64,000 nucleotides of DNA. Source: Synchiropus splendidus (Eukaryota; Chordata; Actinopteri; Syngnathiformes; Callionymidae). Shown one piece after another: positions 1-13,506 of this stretch. The notes beneath the pieces are model-generated. The model was not told the origin of the DNA. It did no database searches and saw only the letters and a program-made list of their open reading frames with translations. The stretch is taken from the NCBI RefSeq assembly GCF_027744825.2, contig NC_071334.1, forward strand, positions 62,594,937 through 62,658,936, written 5' to 3'. The position numbers and the translations under genes were made by a program. Numbering within the stretch: position 1 is the stretch's first letter; each line of letters begins with the position of its first letter.

Positions 1-554
1 TTATTTGGCCTAAATTGTCAGAAACTTGCAAGTTATTCACATATAATTTGCCATATTGCTCACCCCTTTCTGGAGACACACAGACACATTTTCTGCTTTT
101 TGCTTCTGCAAATGACATGCCAAAATAGCCGAGTGTTGCTAGGTAGCTAAAGAGTTTCATAAATTAAAAGGGATTTTCTACAGGACTTTGGATTTGGCAC
201 GATCGTGCTTTGGCCGAGGTTCCTTTGGTGGTTATGAGCCTCTGGATTTTTTCAATGAACCATGTGTGACGTGGCTTGAAACACACTAGCACGCTCCTTG
301 CATTACGGTGAGCTCAGTGAGAGGCTTACACCGACTCAGGTTTACATGCATCGGCAGAAGTCCGTGACTTCACTTGAGGAGCCATGATTGTGATGGTCAT
401 CTATGTCGCATAGACGTCAGCAGGGGAATCTGAGGTGCAGCTTACAAAAGAAAAACAGACAAGTAAGAAGAATGGACATATTTGTTATCCCACTTTTGTG
501 ATTAAAAGCAACACAGACCGCTGTCATGTCCGGAGGTGTAGGCACTGAGATAAT

Positions 555-700
555 CTGGTCCTGTCCTGTGTGCATCAACGCATTATACACTCCACCTGGC
601 TCCATTGTTTTTGTCCACATCTTCAAGTACAATGCTTTCAAGGGTGTATGGTTGAAACTGTCTGGAGCCTGCTATCGCCCATAGGTGGAAATCAGAACCG
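555..700. repeat. Dispersed 145-bp repeat, copy 1
   Basis: Shares CTTCAAGTACAATGC, GGTTGAAACTGTC and GTGGAAATCAGAACCGCG in the same order with 2257-2403. The identity is high at both ends with a divergent centre. Origin unknown. Confidence 0.65.
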
Positions 701-1284
701 CGTACATTAGCAGAACAGCTTCAAAATGAAGAAAACACCTAGAAAAAAGGCCAGGTATGGCAGCTATACATTGGTGCGCCTGGATAGCAACAAAGTCAAG
801 GACATTCACCTGGTTCAGGTAAGATAGGAATATTTGCAAAGACTATCAGATTATGTCTTGATATTATTTATTTTTTTCCAGAGCAACAAGGTCAGAGATA
901 GTGTTTATATGGAGAATGAGGGACTGAAAAGGTATTAGGACTTCCAGACTGTGGACGACATTGTGACTGATCGGTACACATAAGTACAACAGCAACACCG
1001 TGCAGTATCTGGCACCTGGAGCAGGGTCACAACTCTCACATTTACTTCTCAAACAACCTGGTGAGACGATGTACACCTGTCACTGTTTTTTGACTCCATC
1101 TTGCAGGTTTGTCCAAGAAGCTGGAGAGACTTCATCCATCCTTCTGTCTGTCTATAACACAAGAACAACCCTGATATTTCCTACACGTAGCTGCAACTGT
1201 GATTATCATGATGTTACTTTATATGCCTGGTGAAGAATGAAATTTGACAGAAGAAATTCTTTCATGATTCAAAATAATGCACAC

Positions 1285-1560
1285 TTAACGTGGTAAAAAT
1301 CCTATGAATACACCAGGCTGATCACAAAGCACAGCACACAGTGGAATGACGCCCGGATATATCAAACAATAGCTCAACAGCATCATCTTTGACTCTTTGA
1401 TTTGAGAAGAAAATCAACGCGCTCTTGTTTCCACTCTATGTCGAAGACCACCATCGTCAGCACGAAAGATGTTCTGGAGTGTCCAAGGATTCTGACAGTT
1501 CCGCTCAAACCCAGGGTGTTCTGTAATGCAGTTGAGTCGGCCTGGAACAGGACCAATCCA
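1285..1560 (-). pseudogene. P2X7-C-terminal-like cysteine domain fragment
   Basis: On the minus strand one frame reads LNCITEHPGFERNCQNPWTL, then QNIFRADDGG, like the ITEHPGF-C-LN-LQ core of the zinc-binding P2X7 cytoplasmic domain found in many fish proteins. A second frame about 150 bp further reads VIPLCAVL and GVFIGFLPR and stops, like the family ending. The two parts are out of frame with missing sequence between, and no start or partner exon is seen. Most likely a decayed copy of a multi-copy fish gene or of one carried by a mobile element. Confidence 0.5.
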
Positions 1561-2054
1561 CTGTATGCCTAAAATGAAAATGAACACAACATGTTACACA
1601 CAATTCATACTTTAATCACAGGAGGATAAACTTCACAAATTAATGACATTGAATTGACTGGATTATATTGAGCTACATGTGTTTTTTAATTTATTTAAGT
1701 AATTCCCTCATGTCAAGTGACAGAGCAACGGCAGAGGGTCTCTCTACATTCAAACGGAGCTTTCGAAAAGCATTTCACCTTATCGATTTCTCTGCAGCAG
1801 ACATTTGCTGGCATCATGATGCAATTTCCACACAGGTGCCTCATACACGCACACACAGACACACACACAGTGAAGTGGGAAATGCCTGTTTGAAGCATGT
1901 TTAAAACATGAAGGTGATGTACTCTATAGATCATTTGCTGGTCAAGATCCAGCTTGGTCAAGACCCATGTTTATGTTGCGAAACAGGTTATAGTAAATTA
2001 GTATTCAGTGTCATGGTTCTTTCTCAAGGCAATCTCCCAGGTATGACCTCCTGG

Positions 2055-2057
<3 letters not shown>

Positions 2058-2128
<71 letters not shown>
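2058..2128. repeat. (CA)n microsatellite
   Basis: About 35 uninterrupted AC/CA units, followed by TA and GA tracts to 2178. Confidence 0.98.
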
Positions 2129-2133
<5 letters not shown>

Positions 2134-2146
2134 TTCTAATGTCTTC

Positions 2147-2178
<32 letters not shown>

Positions 2179-2256
2179 CATTAGAAGTGTCATGACGCTG
2201 GCCTGTAGTGCTTTCAGTAGTCAATGACTTTATTTTTAATCTTCAGTGAAAGGTCC

Positions 2257-2403
2257 CGGTCCTGCCCTGTGTGTATCAGCGCATTGTACAATGTACTTGA
2301 ATCTAGAAGTTCGCGTCCAGTTCTTCAAGTACAATGCTGTCAGGGTGCATGGTTGAAACTGTCCGGAGCCTGCCATCGTCCGTAAGTGGAAATCAGAACC
2401 GCG
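2257..2403. repeat. Dispersed 145-bp repeat, copy 2
   Basis: Direct copy of 555-700 in the same orientation, 1.7 kb away, lying just after a microsatellite cluster. No coding function is recognised. Confidence 0.65.
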
Positions 2404-3979
2404 GACTGTATATGTATATGTACTGTACTACTTATACTTATAAGTGTTTTTATGGTGGAGGCTGTGGGGACCTGAATAATCTGAAAGATTTAACAATTCT
2501 CTCGTAATTATTTTTTAAGTACTTTACAGTACTGTGTTCAGACATTTAAAAATATGCTATTTTGTTGTTAATGCTAACTCAGAGTACGCTGTTGTGTGCA
2601 ACCGGTGTGTGGCAACATGTGGTTGAACCTGACTGTTCCAGCCTGTCCAACTCAAGAAAGAAAAAAAAACCCAAAAGGAACAAAGTTGCCAAAAAAACGG
2701 ATGAGGTTTGTTTTTTTTTTTAAGTGGGCAACATACAGAACAGCCGTTCCTGAACATTATGGGTCACACCCATGACTGGTGAGCTTCCTGTCACTTGGAC
2801 CAAGGACGATCAAACAGAGAATAGTAAATGACAGGTGTAACACCAGCCCTTGTTCAGCAGTTATTTTCCACTTCTAGTACAAAGACGGAGAATTGAGCTT
2901 TGATGACAACCAACACAATAGAGGCTAACAATCAGAAGAGCCAAGAATATGTCACAATCGCCATTACGACTCAATGGAGTGAACACTTTCACAATGTTGA
3001 GCACTTCCACTTCAGCAGCCCCTCACATTTGTCAGAGTATATAATGTATATAGTTTAAATCCCACCTCTGCTTCAGGACGTGGCACAGACTGCAATTACT
3101 CTACATAAATGCTCAATCACTTGAGGATTTCACATTAAGTCCATTCCCTTTGTTAAACGCTGCTCAACTGGCTTAGTGCTTTGGATTTTAAAAAAAAACT
3201 GCCATATTTATATATCTATATGAATGAGTTTTAAATAAAGGAATGTGATTGTATTCTCCCCATTTCAATGCTTACTTTGTTGACGTCCTTGTGACACTGT
3301 GTGTTTGTAACAGAAAATGTTGTCTCAGAGATGATATGTCATGTTTGATATTTCTGAAAGAAAGAAAAACTCAGGAAGTAGAGAACACACCTGTGTATTG
3401 TGTGATGATGTGAGCAGCTGCAGTCCTCTCACTCACATCCATATCCCTGTGCATAGCCTGCCTTTCATCACATAATTACTCCGTCTACTCCAGGAGTTAA
3501 TGCCCCGCCCCTCCATATGTAGCTATGGTGACTCCAGCATCCACCTGTGGCTCTCCCTGCCTTCTTGAGTTGAGTGTATATATTACGAGTACGTGTATAA
3601 TGCAGTGCACGATTCTTGTGCACCATTTCCCCACACTTCTGCCAAACTTGTGTAAATAACCTTTCGGTCCGTGGCAGGTTATATGAGACGCTATTGTGTG
3701 TGGATCTTAGGTGCAGTAAACACTTCAGAATATCGGTCAGGACTATAGCAAAAATGATATTTTACTTATGATTATATGAATCAAGTTATCTTGTGCTACT
3801 GCATGAACTGCTTTGTCTGATGAAAGATTGAATCCAACTGTGATATTGGGTAAGGTAACCTCAATTTGACCAAGTATGCGCAGAAGAAGGTGTGGGAGTA
3901 AAAGAGTGAGTTACGAAAGGAAGGAACCACCTGGTATGAGGACCAAGGAGGAATCGATGAGCCATTTAGCCACAGGACT

Positions 3980-4360
3980 AGGGATGCTCCGATCGATCGA
4001 TTCAGCGTGATCGATGAATGCCCATCACTACCTGTCACAACAACTGATCACGTGTGACAGCCGGCGCTCTGATGAAGCCCCGCTTGTTGTGATGCATCCG
4101 CTCCTCCCAACTCGCTGCTCCCTAAGCAGTGGCATATCTGCTGTGGTTACTCTCTCAAGCCGTCATGTAAAGTTTGCATCCAGCACATGCACAGGAATAT
4201 GCAGTGCAGGGAAGCGCCTTCAAATCAAACACGCCATTTAAAGCGCCAGCACTTGATGGAGCACGGAGAGTTTTCTGGCCTCATGAAAGTGAGACTGCTG
4301 GTTCCTGAGCAGCTGGGTGTTAGTGCAGCCAGTCAGTCCGAATGTGACATTCCAAATGAT
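3980..4360 (+). mobile_element. Probable hAT (BED-finger type) remnant
   Basis: Begins with TAGGGATGCTCCGATCGATC, like hAT terminal ends in fish (TAGGGATGCACCGATC type). Near 4218 one frame reads SNQTRHLKRQHLMEH, like the helical half of a BED zinc finger. No intact transposase frame is present. Assignment rests on two short matches. Confidence 0.4.
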
Positions 4361-4435
4361 AAGAAATAATTAATTATTACTTTCACCAAGGTAGATGACC
4401 AGCCTTTCCTCACCACGTTCACCAAGGTGTTTCCA

Positions 4436-4457
4436 TTATTTTGTCCAACCCCTGTAT
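4436..4457 (-). mobile_element. Solo terminal repeat of a Tc1-like element
   Basis: Read on the minus strand the segment is ACAGGGGTTGGACAAAATAA continuing TGGAAACACC, a common terminal sequence of fish Tc1-like elements. I see only one end. Confidence 0.5.
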
Positions 4458-5768
4458 ATCAGCCTCATGTTCATAAAAACCAGCCTCAGAGGGGCTCGTA
4501 AGCCCACGGACAGGACTTGGCTGCAGGTGAGGAAGAAACCTCCTGGGTCTCTGAGTGGAAAAAAGGAGCAGAGTAGTGGGAGGCAAGGGGGTTCATACAG
4601 AGGTGGGTGGTGCCTTCCTTGGCTGGGAGCCAAGATGCCTCGAGATGGATTAACCAATAGCAAAGGTGTTGAGGGCGGAGAACATGACATCGAACAAGAA
4701 TGGACTTCACTACCAACTGCCTGCCACTAACTAGCGGCTAACTGCTTATAATGATGTAAATTCCAGTGACCAAAGCGACTGACATGTGAATCCTTAACTG
4801 ATGAATGAAGAAAATATTAACAGAAGTGTACACGCTTCATAAATCAACATAACTCATTACTGCAGAATCACTCAGCCGTTTCCTCCATTTGCAATGCATT
4901 CAAGGACCACGTCAGTGAGGGAATTCACAAGTGCAACAAGTAGTCTTTTAAAGGAACAATATGACCTTTTGCACACAGGTGATGTCAAACAAGATGTCAA
5001 AGGAAGATAAATAAGCTGGCTAGGATCCACTGTTGCATTGCAATGTAAGTACATTAGAATTAAAAGACTAAATAGACTAGTGTACATGACAGAACACTAG
5101 TAAATAAAACAACAACTCTTCACCACTTTATAATAATGACAAAGGAAAATTATCTTTTTGAAGCACTTATTCTGTAATTCTAATTGTGGCCATTTTAAGC
5201 ACATGAATCTATTTTAAATAAGCATCACACCAATACAACCAAAACAACCAATTAGTCTTGCTCTACAGCAAAATATCAACTTACAGAAATTCTGTCAACA
5301 GAGAGCTGATGCGTCGATATTTGTTCACTGGAAAACATCCGTAGGCTGGAAGTGACGTCATGAAGAAGCAAGACTGACCTAACGCAATGGTGAGCGAATC
5401 CGAACATGTGTTCCTGGAAAGCGGTTAATTATATATTATAGAAAATTAATGAAGATTGTGTAAATAAATGGTTTATTAGATTGATAAAACAAGCGAAAAT
5501 ATAGGAGAATAAAGAGGAAATTATGTCTCAACTATAATTACCTATAAGCTATATTAAATATTAAAATATTCGTTGAATCATTTATTTATGATAACAATAA
5601 ATAACTATTACATGGTTAAATTCTACATATATTACATTTACATTACATTCATCAAATATAATATTTACATCTAGATGCAGGTCTTCATGTAAACAACCAT
5701 TGTTGATACATAAAATATATTATAGAAAAAAAGGGTTTAAGCGCGCAGCACTTGTTGATTTAAATACA

Positions 5769-5774
5769 TTTATT
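5769..5774 (-). other. Probable poly(A) signal of htr1a
   Basis: AATAAA on the minus strand about 180 bp beyond the htr1a stop codon. Only the hexamer is seen; the cleavage site is inferred. Confidence 0.4.
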
Positions 5775-5955
5775 ATGCACACTGGTAATTATTTTTGACA
5801 CTTTCAACTATAATCCATTCTCGACCTTGCAAATTTAATTTAAACACATTTTAATAGACATAAAAACGACTATGTTATGAGGAAAACACATGACTCCTAA
5901 CAGCACCACAAAAATACGAAAACAACCACGGTACAAAAATAGAACTGTCAAATGT

Positions 5956-7149
5956 TTAAGTCGCGCGGTAGTGACACTTGAGGATCTTTTTAATGGCGCA
6001 CTGAAAGTCTTTGTTGAAATAAGCGTAGATGATCGGGTTGAGGAGCGAGTTCGAATAGCCCAACCAGTTGATGACGTCCCGCAGCCAGCGGGGCATGAAG
6101 CACGACTGCTGGCAGAAGGGCATCACCAGAGCGACGATAAAGAAGGGCAGCCAACAGAGGACGAAGGTGCCCATAATGACGCCCAGAGTTTTCACAGCTT
6201 TGCGCTCCCGGGACAGCGCGATCTTGCTCCTCTCGGCGGCTCGAGCATGTCTGCTCTCGAACAGCGGCACCGAGCTGCTGTGGACCGACGGGTTTCCGCT
6301 GGACGCGTTGTTGACCTCAATGATCTCCACAGACGCTCCATCCACCGCTGATTTGAACACGGGCACGTGTTCCGGCTCCTCGCTCCTCTTCCAGCTCCTT
6401 GTCTTCTGTGCGTCTCCCTGCGTCCGCGTAGAAAGTCCCATACAGGCATCGGACACCTTGCTGTCAGATTTAGGTACCGTGTTCCGGATCCGAAAGCGGA
6501 CAGCTCTGAATATCCGTCCGTACAACACCAGCATCAGCACCAGCGGGATGTAAAAGGCGCTTAAAGTGGAGATGATGGTGTACCACGGGTCCTGTCTGAT
6601 CCGGCACTGCTGATGATTGGCTCTGTCCTCCGCCAGGCTTCCGGGTTGAAAGCGCATGATCAGCATCGGAGGAACCGAGATGAAGAACCCGACCAGCCAA
6701 GTAACTGCGATGAGGAGTGCAGCTCTCCTGGGAGTCCTTCTCCTCAGGTAGTCGACGGGCTCGGTGATGGCGCAGTGTCTGTCCAGGGCGATGGCGCACA
6801 GGTGGAGGATGGAGGAGGTGCAGCACAGAACATCCAGGGAAATGAAGATGTCACATGGAATCTGCCCAAGAGTCCATCGGTTTAGAACCTGATACAGTGC
6901 TGCCATGGGAAGGACCAGCACAGACACCATCAGGTCTGTCACTGCCAGGGAGCCGATCAAGTAGTTGGCTACGTTTTGGAGTGAGCGCTCCAAGGCAATG
7001 GCTGCCACCACACACGCGTTCCCAATGATGGAGAACAGGATGAGGGCGCTTAGCAGGAGAGACGTGACCACCTGGGAGCTCGCTTCCATGGTCTCAGCCT
7101 CAGAGCTTTGGTTGGAATTGGGCTCCAGGGCAGACCTGTTCCCAGCCAT
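5956..7149 (-). CDS. htr1a: 5-hydroxytryptamine receptor 1A, F1B/htr1ab-like (intronless)
   Basis: Single-exon class A GPCR for serotonin, expected at the plasma membrane and coupled to Gi/o. Seven hydrophobic segments are visible. TM1 follows a short N-terminus with NRS and NQS glycosylation sites. TM2 has [19 protein letters not shown]3 has the amine-binding Asp in [14 protein letters not shown]5 has the Ser-Thr of [13 protein letters not shown]6 has CWLPFF, and TM7 has [17 protein letters not shown]. The end KCHYRAT resembles 5-HT1A tails. The wording [14 protein letters not shown] recalls the second pufferfish 5-HT1A paralogue. I chose the ATG at 7149 (397 aa) because it leaves about 27 residues before TM1, close to family length. 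The frame stays open to another ATG at 7275 (439 aa). The usual DRYWAIT after TM3 reads DRHCAIT here. A reverse AATAAA lies at 5769-5774. Confident in family; paralogue assignment is inference. Confidence 0.95.
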   Translation of the reverse strand: MAGNRSALEPNSNQSSEAETMEASSQVVTSLLLSALILFSIIGNACVVAAIALERSLQNVANYLIGSLAVTDLMVSVLVLPMAALYQVLNRWTLGQIPCDIFISLDVLCCTSSILHLCAIALDRHCAITEPVDYLRRRTPRRAALLIAVTWLVGFFISVPPMLIMRFQPGSLAEDRANHQQCRIRQDPWYTIISTLSAFYIPLVLMLVLYGRIFRAVRFRIRNTVPKSDSKVSDACMGLSTRTQGDAQKTRSWKRSEEPEHVPVFKSAVDGASVEIIEVNNASSGNPSVHSSSVPLFESRHARAAERSKIALSRERKAVKTLGVIMGTFVLCWLPFFIVALVMPFCQQSCFMPRWLRDVINWLGYSNSLLNPIIYAYFNKDFQCAIKKILKCHYRAT

Positions 7150-7639
7150 GGACGCACTGCTCACTGGTCTGAGAGTGAAATCCACATGGTGCGCAGCTGG
7201 ACTCACACTAGTCAGCCTGAGTGAGCATGAGGGGGCCGGGAGGTTGGACATGAATGCGTCAGACGGCCTGAACACGTCAGGATGAGGCTATGGCAACATG
7301 AACCCATATTTTTACTTGATGGAGAATTCATTGAAGAAAATGCGTTCACTCACTGGTTATTGTTGTAACTCCGGTTCAACCACTGTCTTCAAGGATTTAC
7401 CTCTCTAAGGTACATTTCAATTTTTTAAGTTTTATTCTATTTTTCTCTTGAGTTTTTGACTGTACAACCAAAGAAACTACATAAAAACAAAAGAAAAGCC
7501 CCACAACCAAAAAGCAGCTTTTACGTTTGCGCAGGGAAATTGGTCAAATCCTGGTGGATGAGTTCAATTGTCTTGTTTAATTCCCGAGTGTGACGACAGA
7601 TGGAGGGTGAACTTGACTGTCAAAAGAGTGATTTAACAC
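7150..7639. other. htr1a 5' flank
   Basis: Contains the alternative upstream ATG at 7275 and then noncoding sequence. I see no clear TATA box or other gene. Confidence 0.4.
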
Positions 7640-10175
7640 AGAAATTTCAGAAGGTATTGTACTGCCCTCTGCTGGTACCTTTGTAGCGCCGAATAAAAAA
7701 AATACGAATGAAAAGTGAGCCGAATGTCAACCCTCCCCAGTTGTACTATTTTGAGGGGGATACTCTTGTAAATAAACAGTTTCTGAAGAAAAAGATGTGA
7801 AATAAAAGAAGGTGAAAATGATCACTTCAAGGGAATGAAGGAAGTTGCTGTTATTGAGGAGGAAGATCAGATTGCAACACTAGTTTACCATCAAGCCATG
7901 CTACAATGATCACTCCATTGGGGACAAAGATGGACAATTTAACACTGCTGTTTGTTCAGCCAGCACTGATACTGTAAATGAAGAGCGATAGTGTTTGCAA
8001 CCTGATATGATATGCAGTCTAATTTAAAGGCAGTTGGAAATAACACTCGCAGCTCATTTAGATGTTACAAATGTGGGAAAGATCAAACAAGGTCATGTAA
8101 GTTGGCTGTGCCAAAGCAGAAAAAAAGTAAATGAGAACCCACAAGGTCAAAAGCCTGATGTGTGAAGTTGAGCACTTTTGTAGTTCAAGAGACAAAGATG
8201 GAGGAGATGTCACAACAGGCTGAGCGGTCGATTGACTCTGGAGCATCAAAGCACATGGTATGTCACAAAGAACATCTTCAAGTCTATCAGCAGTTTCTGG
8301 CGCTACAGTCTGTGAGACTTGGTGCCGGCAGGACGTTGGAAGCCCTAAGACTTGGAAACTTGGAAAGCTGAAAATGACATTCAAATCCAGTGGAGTGAAC
8401 ACTGTCCCAATGTGTGATGCACTGTATGTTCCCAAGTTATCTGGGAATCTTTTCTCAGTAGTAGCTGCTACCATAAATGGAAAGGTAGTGCAGTTTAAAA
8501 ATAGGTCGCTGCTACATTCGTAAAAAAACTGTTTTCTTGGGATGAGAAAACAAAGAGATCTGATGGATGGTTGAAGCTGGACGTTGAGGGAAGTTCATCA
8601 TTTGTCATGGTGCATCAAGTGCAACAGTGGCAGCTGGTCCGTGGCATCAGTGCCTTCCTTGGTCACACCAGCAAGCTGAAGCACCTGAAAAATCTAGATT
8701 GAAGCATCTGACTTGGAATATGAGTCATTGCTGGAAATATGTCATGGGATTTGGCCAAAGGTTGCAAGGCCATGGGATCAAGGTAGGTCTTCAAAGTGAA
8801 GCATGACAGTGATGGCCTTTTTCAATTCAGTTCGTACATTGTTTGCCTATGTTGTCCAAACCCGCCTCCTAACTGGATACCTGGAAGAGGAAATATACAT
8901 GGAGCAACCAGAGGGAAGTGGTAAACCAGGACAGGAACATCTAGTGTTTAAACTGAATAAATGAATATATGGACTAAAGCGACATCTCCTCACTGCTGGA
9001 GCAAGGCTTTCACAGCATTCATGAAGGCTTTACTCAGAGCACTTCAGATCCATGAGTGTTTGTTAGATCTTGACAGGAGCTGAAGATACTAGCAGTGTAT
9101 GTTGATGATCTAATTTTGATCACAGAATCAAAGGAAAGCATGGCTGAGCTAAAAGAAACACTGAAGACACACTTCCAGATGACTTCAAGACATGGGTGAG
9201 TTGTCCTATATTGGGGACATCTCTGTTGTACAAGACAAAGTAAACAACTGTGTACTTCTTCCTCAGAAGCATTACATCGAAACCATTCTCCAGAAGTATG
9301 GAGTGGACAACGTGAATCTCCTTTTGACACCTGCAGATGCAAATGTGAAGTTGAAAAAAGATGGTGGCGTCAGTAAATCAGTGAATCCGAATACATGCCA
9401 GTCTATGGTAGGTAGCAGTACAAGCAGTGAGTGTAGCATCAAAGTACAACACAAATCCAAATGCTGCACATTCGTGAAGAGGACTCTTTGATACTTAAAG
9501 ACGTCTGTGAATCTTGCCCTCAAGTACTGTATGAGAGGTCAAGGTCAGGAACTTTGATTGGACTTTCAGATGCCCAACAACAGGGAACATGCTCGTACCG
9601 AGTGGAGGAGCAGTGAGTTGGCTCAGTAAGAAACAGCAACAGCAGAAGCAGGGTGTAGCGCACTCAGTCGAGCAGTTCAAGAAAGTATCTGGCTGAAGCC
9701 ATTACTGAGTGATCTTGGAGTGAGTGATTCACCAACAGTGATCATGGATGAAATTCAAGGAGCCATCACAATCGCAAGGAATCCTTTCAGCCTTTCGAGG
9801 ACCAAGCACATCGACTTTCGCTTCCATTATATTCATGAAGGTGAGCGGAACAGACAAATGCAGGTGCAGTATTGTCCAACAGTGGATATGACAGAGCAGA
9901 TATCTTGGCCAAGCCACTAACAAGACAGAGGTTTGAGTATGTTGGAAGATGTTTGTCATGTTTAAGTAAGTTTGAAGGTGCTTTACACTTTTAATTGTTC
10001 ACTGTGTAATGTTATAACTGCCGGCAAGGTTATTTTTTTTTGTTTAAATTCTTCAAGTGTGTTTTTGTTTTTGGTAGTGTTAAATTAAGTAGGAGTGTAA
10101 TAAAAAATACCTTAAGGAAGGAACTTGAGATGGTATGTACTGTCCTCTACTGGTGATTTTGTAACTCTGAAAACA
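7640..10175 (+). mobile_element. Ty1/copia-type LTR retrotransposon relic
   Basis: Order is that of a copia gag-pol. A shortened zinc knuckle CYKCGK is near 8061, protease/gag word SIDSGASKHM near 8228, EEEIYMEQPEG near 8886, KLNK-IYGLK near 8950 with a stop inside, the polymerase box YVDD near 9098, and the RNase H end KHIDFRFHYIHE near 9810 followed in another frame by ADILAKPLTRQRFE near 9896. Frames shift and stop several times and much of the integrase and polymerase is missing, so it is dead. A similar 40-50 bp stretch flanks it at about 7650-7700 and 10125-10175 (TACTGCCCTCTGCTGG versus TACTGTCCTCTACTGG) and could be LTR remnants; outer limits are uncertain. Confidence 0.8.
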
Positions 10176-10623
10176 ACAGCCCTCAGTCCGACTCTGTGTC
10201 GGTCCATCATGGGGAATGAATGGCCAAGCTACATTCTCTCCATCACCTTGACACAAGTTTGGGATACAGGCAGAAGTTTTCCCCACAGGCTGGCGCAACT
10301 CTCTCTTACAGAGTTGAAGTGGATCTGCTCCTCATTGACACACCAGTTGAGGTTGCTTGACCCTGCAGGTATGTCCAGGTATCTGGAGGAGGCCCCTAAA
10401 TCCTACGACTTTTGAAAGTACGGCCCACAGTGGGTGGGGTGCAGCCGGTGGCAGCATCAACACATGAATCATGAATGAAAACTAAATCAGCAGTAGGAAT
10501 CACTTTTGGCACACACTGCATGTTGTCAGCAAGAACAGGCACGCCTCTCTGACCTTTCATTTCAATCGACAAATGTAATGCTTGTGTCTTCCTGATTGAA
10601 ATTTGTTCTGAAAAGTATTGCAG

Positions 10624-10671
10624 CACAAAGTTCATGCATGCTGTGAACCAGGAGCATGCATGAACTTTGTG
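10624..10671. repeat. Perfect 19-bp inverted repeat with 10-nt loop
   Basis: CACAAAGTTCATGCATGCT at 10624-10642 is the exact reverse complement of 10653-10671; the loop is GTGAACCAGG. It lies between the copia relic and rgs7bp. As RNA it would fold into a strong stem; no evidence of transcription. Confidence 0.85.
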
Positions 10672-10996
10672 TGTGCGTGGCATAAGCACTTGCAACACTG
10701 TTTCACACTCAATCTTTTTTTTAGTTCTGAGCCACAACTGTGACGATATCTGTTGGAGATTGATTGATTTATATAAATGGACCCAAGTGTGAAAGCAACA
10801 CTATGTAAACAAGCGTAATGTAATCTTAGCTTCTATAATGGGCCTTGTAATGGCTTTGCAAATTCACTGTAGAGCAGGCATCAGCTTGAGCAGGAGCCAC
10901 TTTGCTCATGATACTGCCCCCCTTACACAACCAGGATGAGAATTATATTATGGAATTGAGCGACTGTGGCCCTTCCTGTACCACTTCCCCCTGAAC

Positions 10997-11077
<81 letters not shown>
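10997..11077. repeat. (TAA)n microsatellite
   Basis: About 27 perfect ATA/TAA units 320 bp upstream of the rgs7bp start codon. Confidence 0.98.
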
Positions 11078-11119
11078 GAACTGTTTTCTAAAATTATTGA
11101 AGGCACAACCTCACGTTTT

Positions 11120-11142
11120 TGTGTGTGTGTGTGTGTGTGTGT
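11120..11142. repeat. (GT)n microsatellite
   Basis: Short TG run 250 bp upstream of the rgs7bp start codon, possibly within its promoter or 5' UTR. Confidence 0.95.
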
Positions 11143-11394
11143 TTGTTTTTATGTTGGGGAGGAGTTAGTGGCTGACGCCGGCTCTCTGGAGCTCCGCTGT
11201 TTGGCCGACTGAAGGTGACTCCTGTCGGTCCTACGGCTTCCTGTCCCTCGTCCTCCGTTGATCACGCGGACGTCTGCGGCAGCCTCCACCAGACCGCAGA
11301 CCGTTGGACGCGCTGGCACGCGGCGGTTCCTGTTTGGCGGAACGGCGATTCTGCATTTCTGCGAGTGAGTCCATCTGTGCTAGCCCGTGCATGA

Positions 11395-13506
<2,112 letters not shown>

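Larger units (their letters stand above)
1..5768. other. Gene-poor flank upstream of the htr1a 3' end
   Basis: Apart from the repeats and fragments listed separately, no gene is recognised. A small exon-like pair at 726-818 and from 882 (MKKTPRKKARYGSYTLVRL, GT donor at 819, AG acceptor at 881) splices in frame but meets a stop after 18 codons; I do not recognise it. The part from 5400 to 5900 is strongly AT-rich. Confidence 0.5.

Noticed and set aside
5890..6885. Several plus-strand open frames over htr1a
   Set aside because: Antisense shadows of a GC-rich receptor exon.
7640..10175. Exact LTR boundaries for the copia relic
   Set aside because: Only 40-50 bp of similarity can be aligned by eye; primer-binding site and target duplication were not found.
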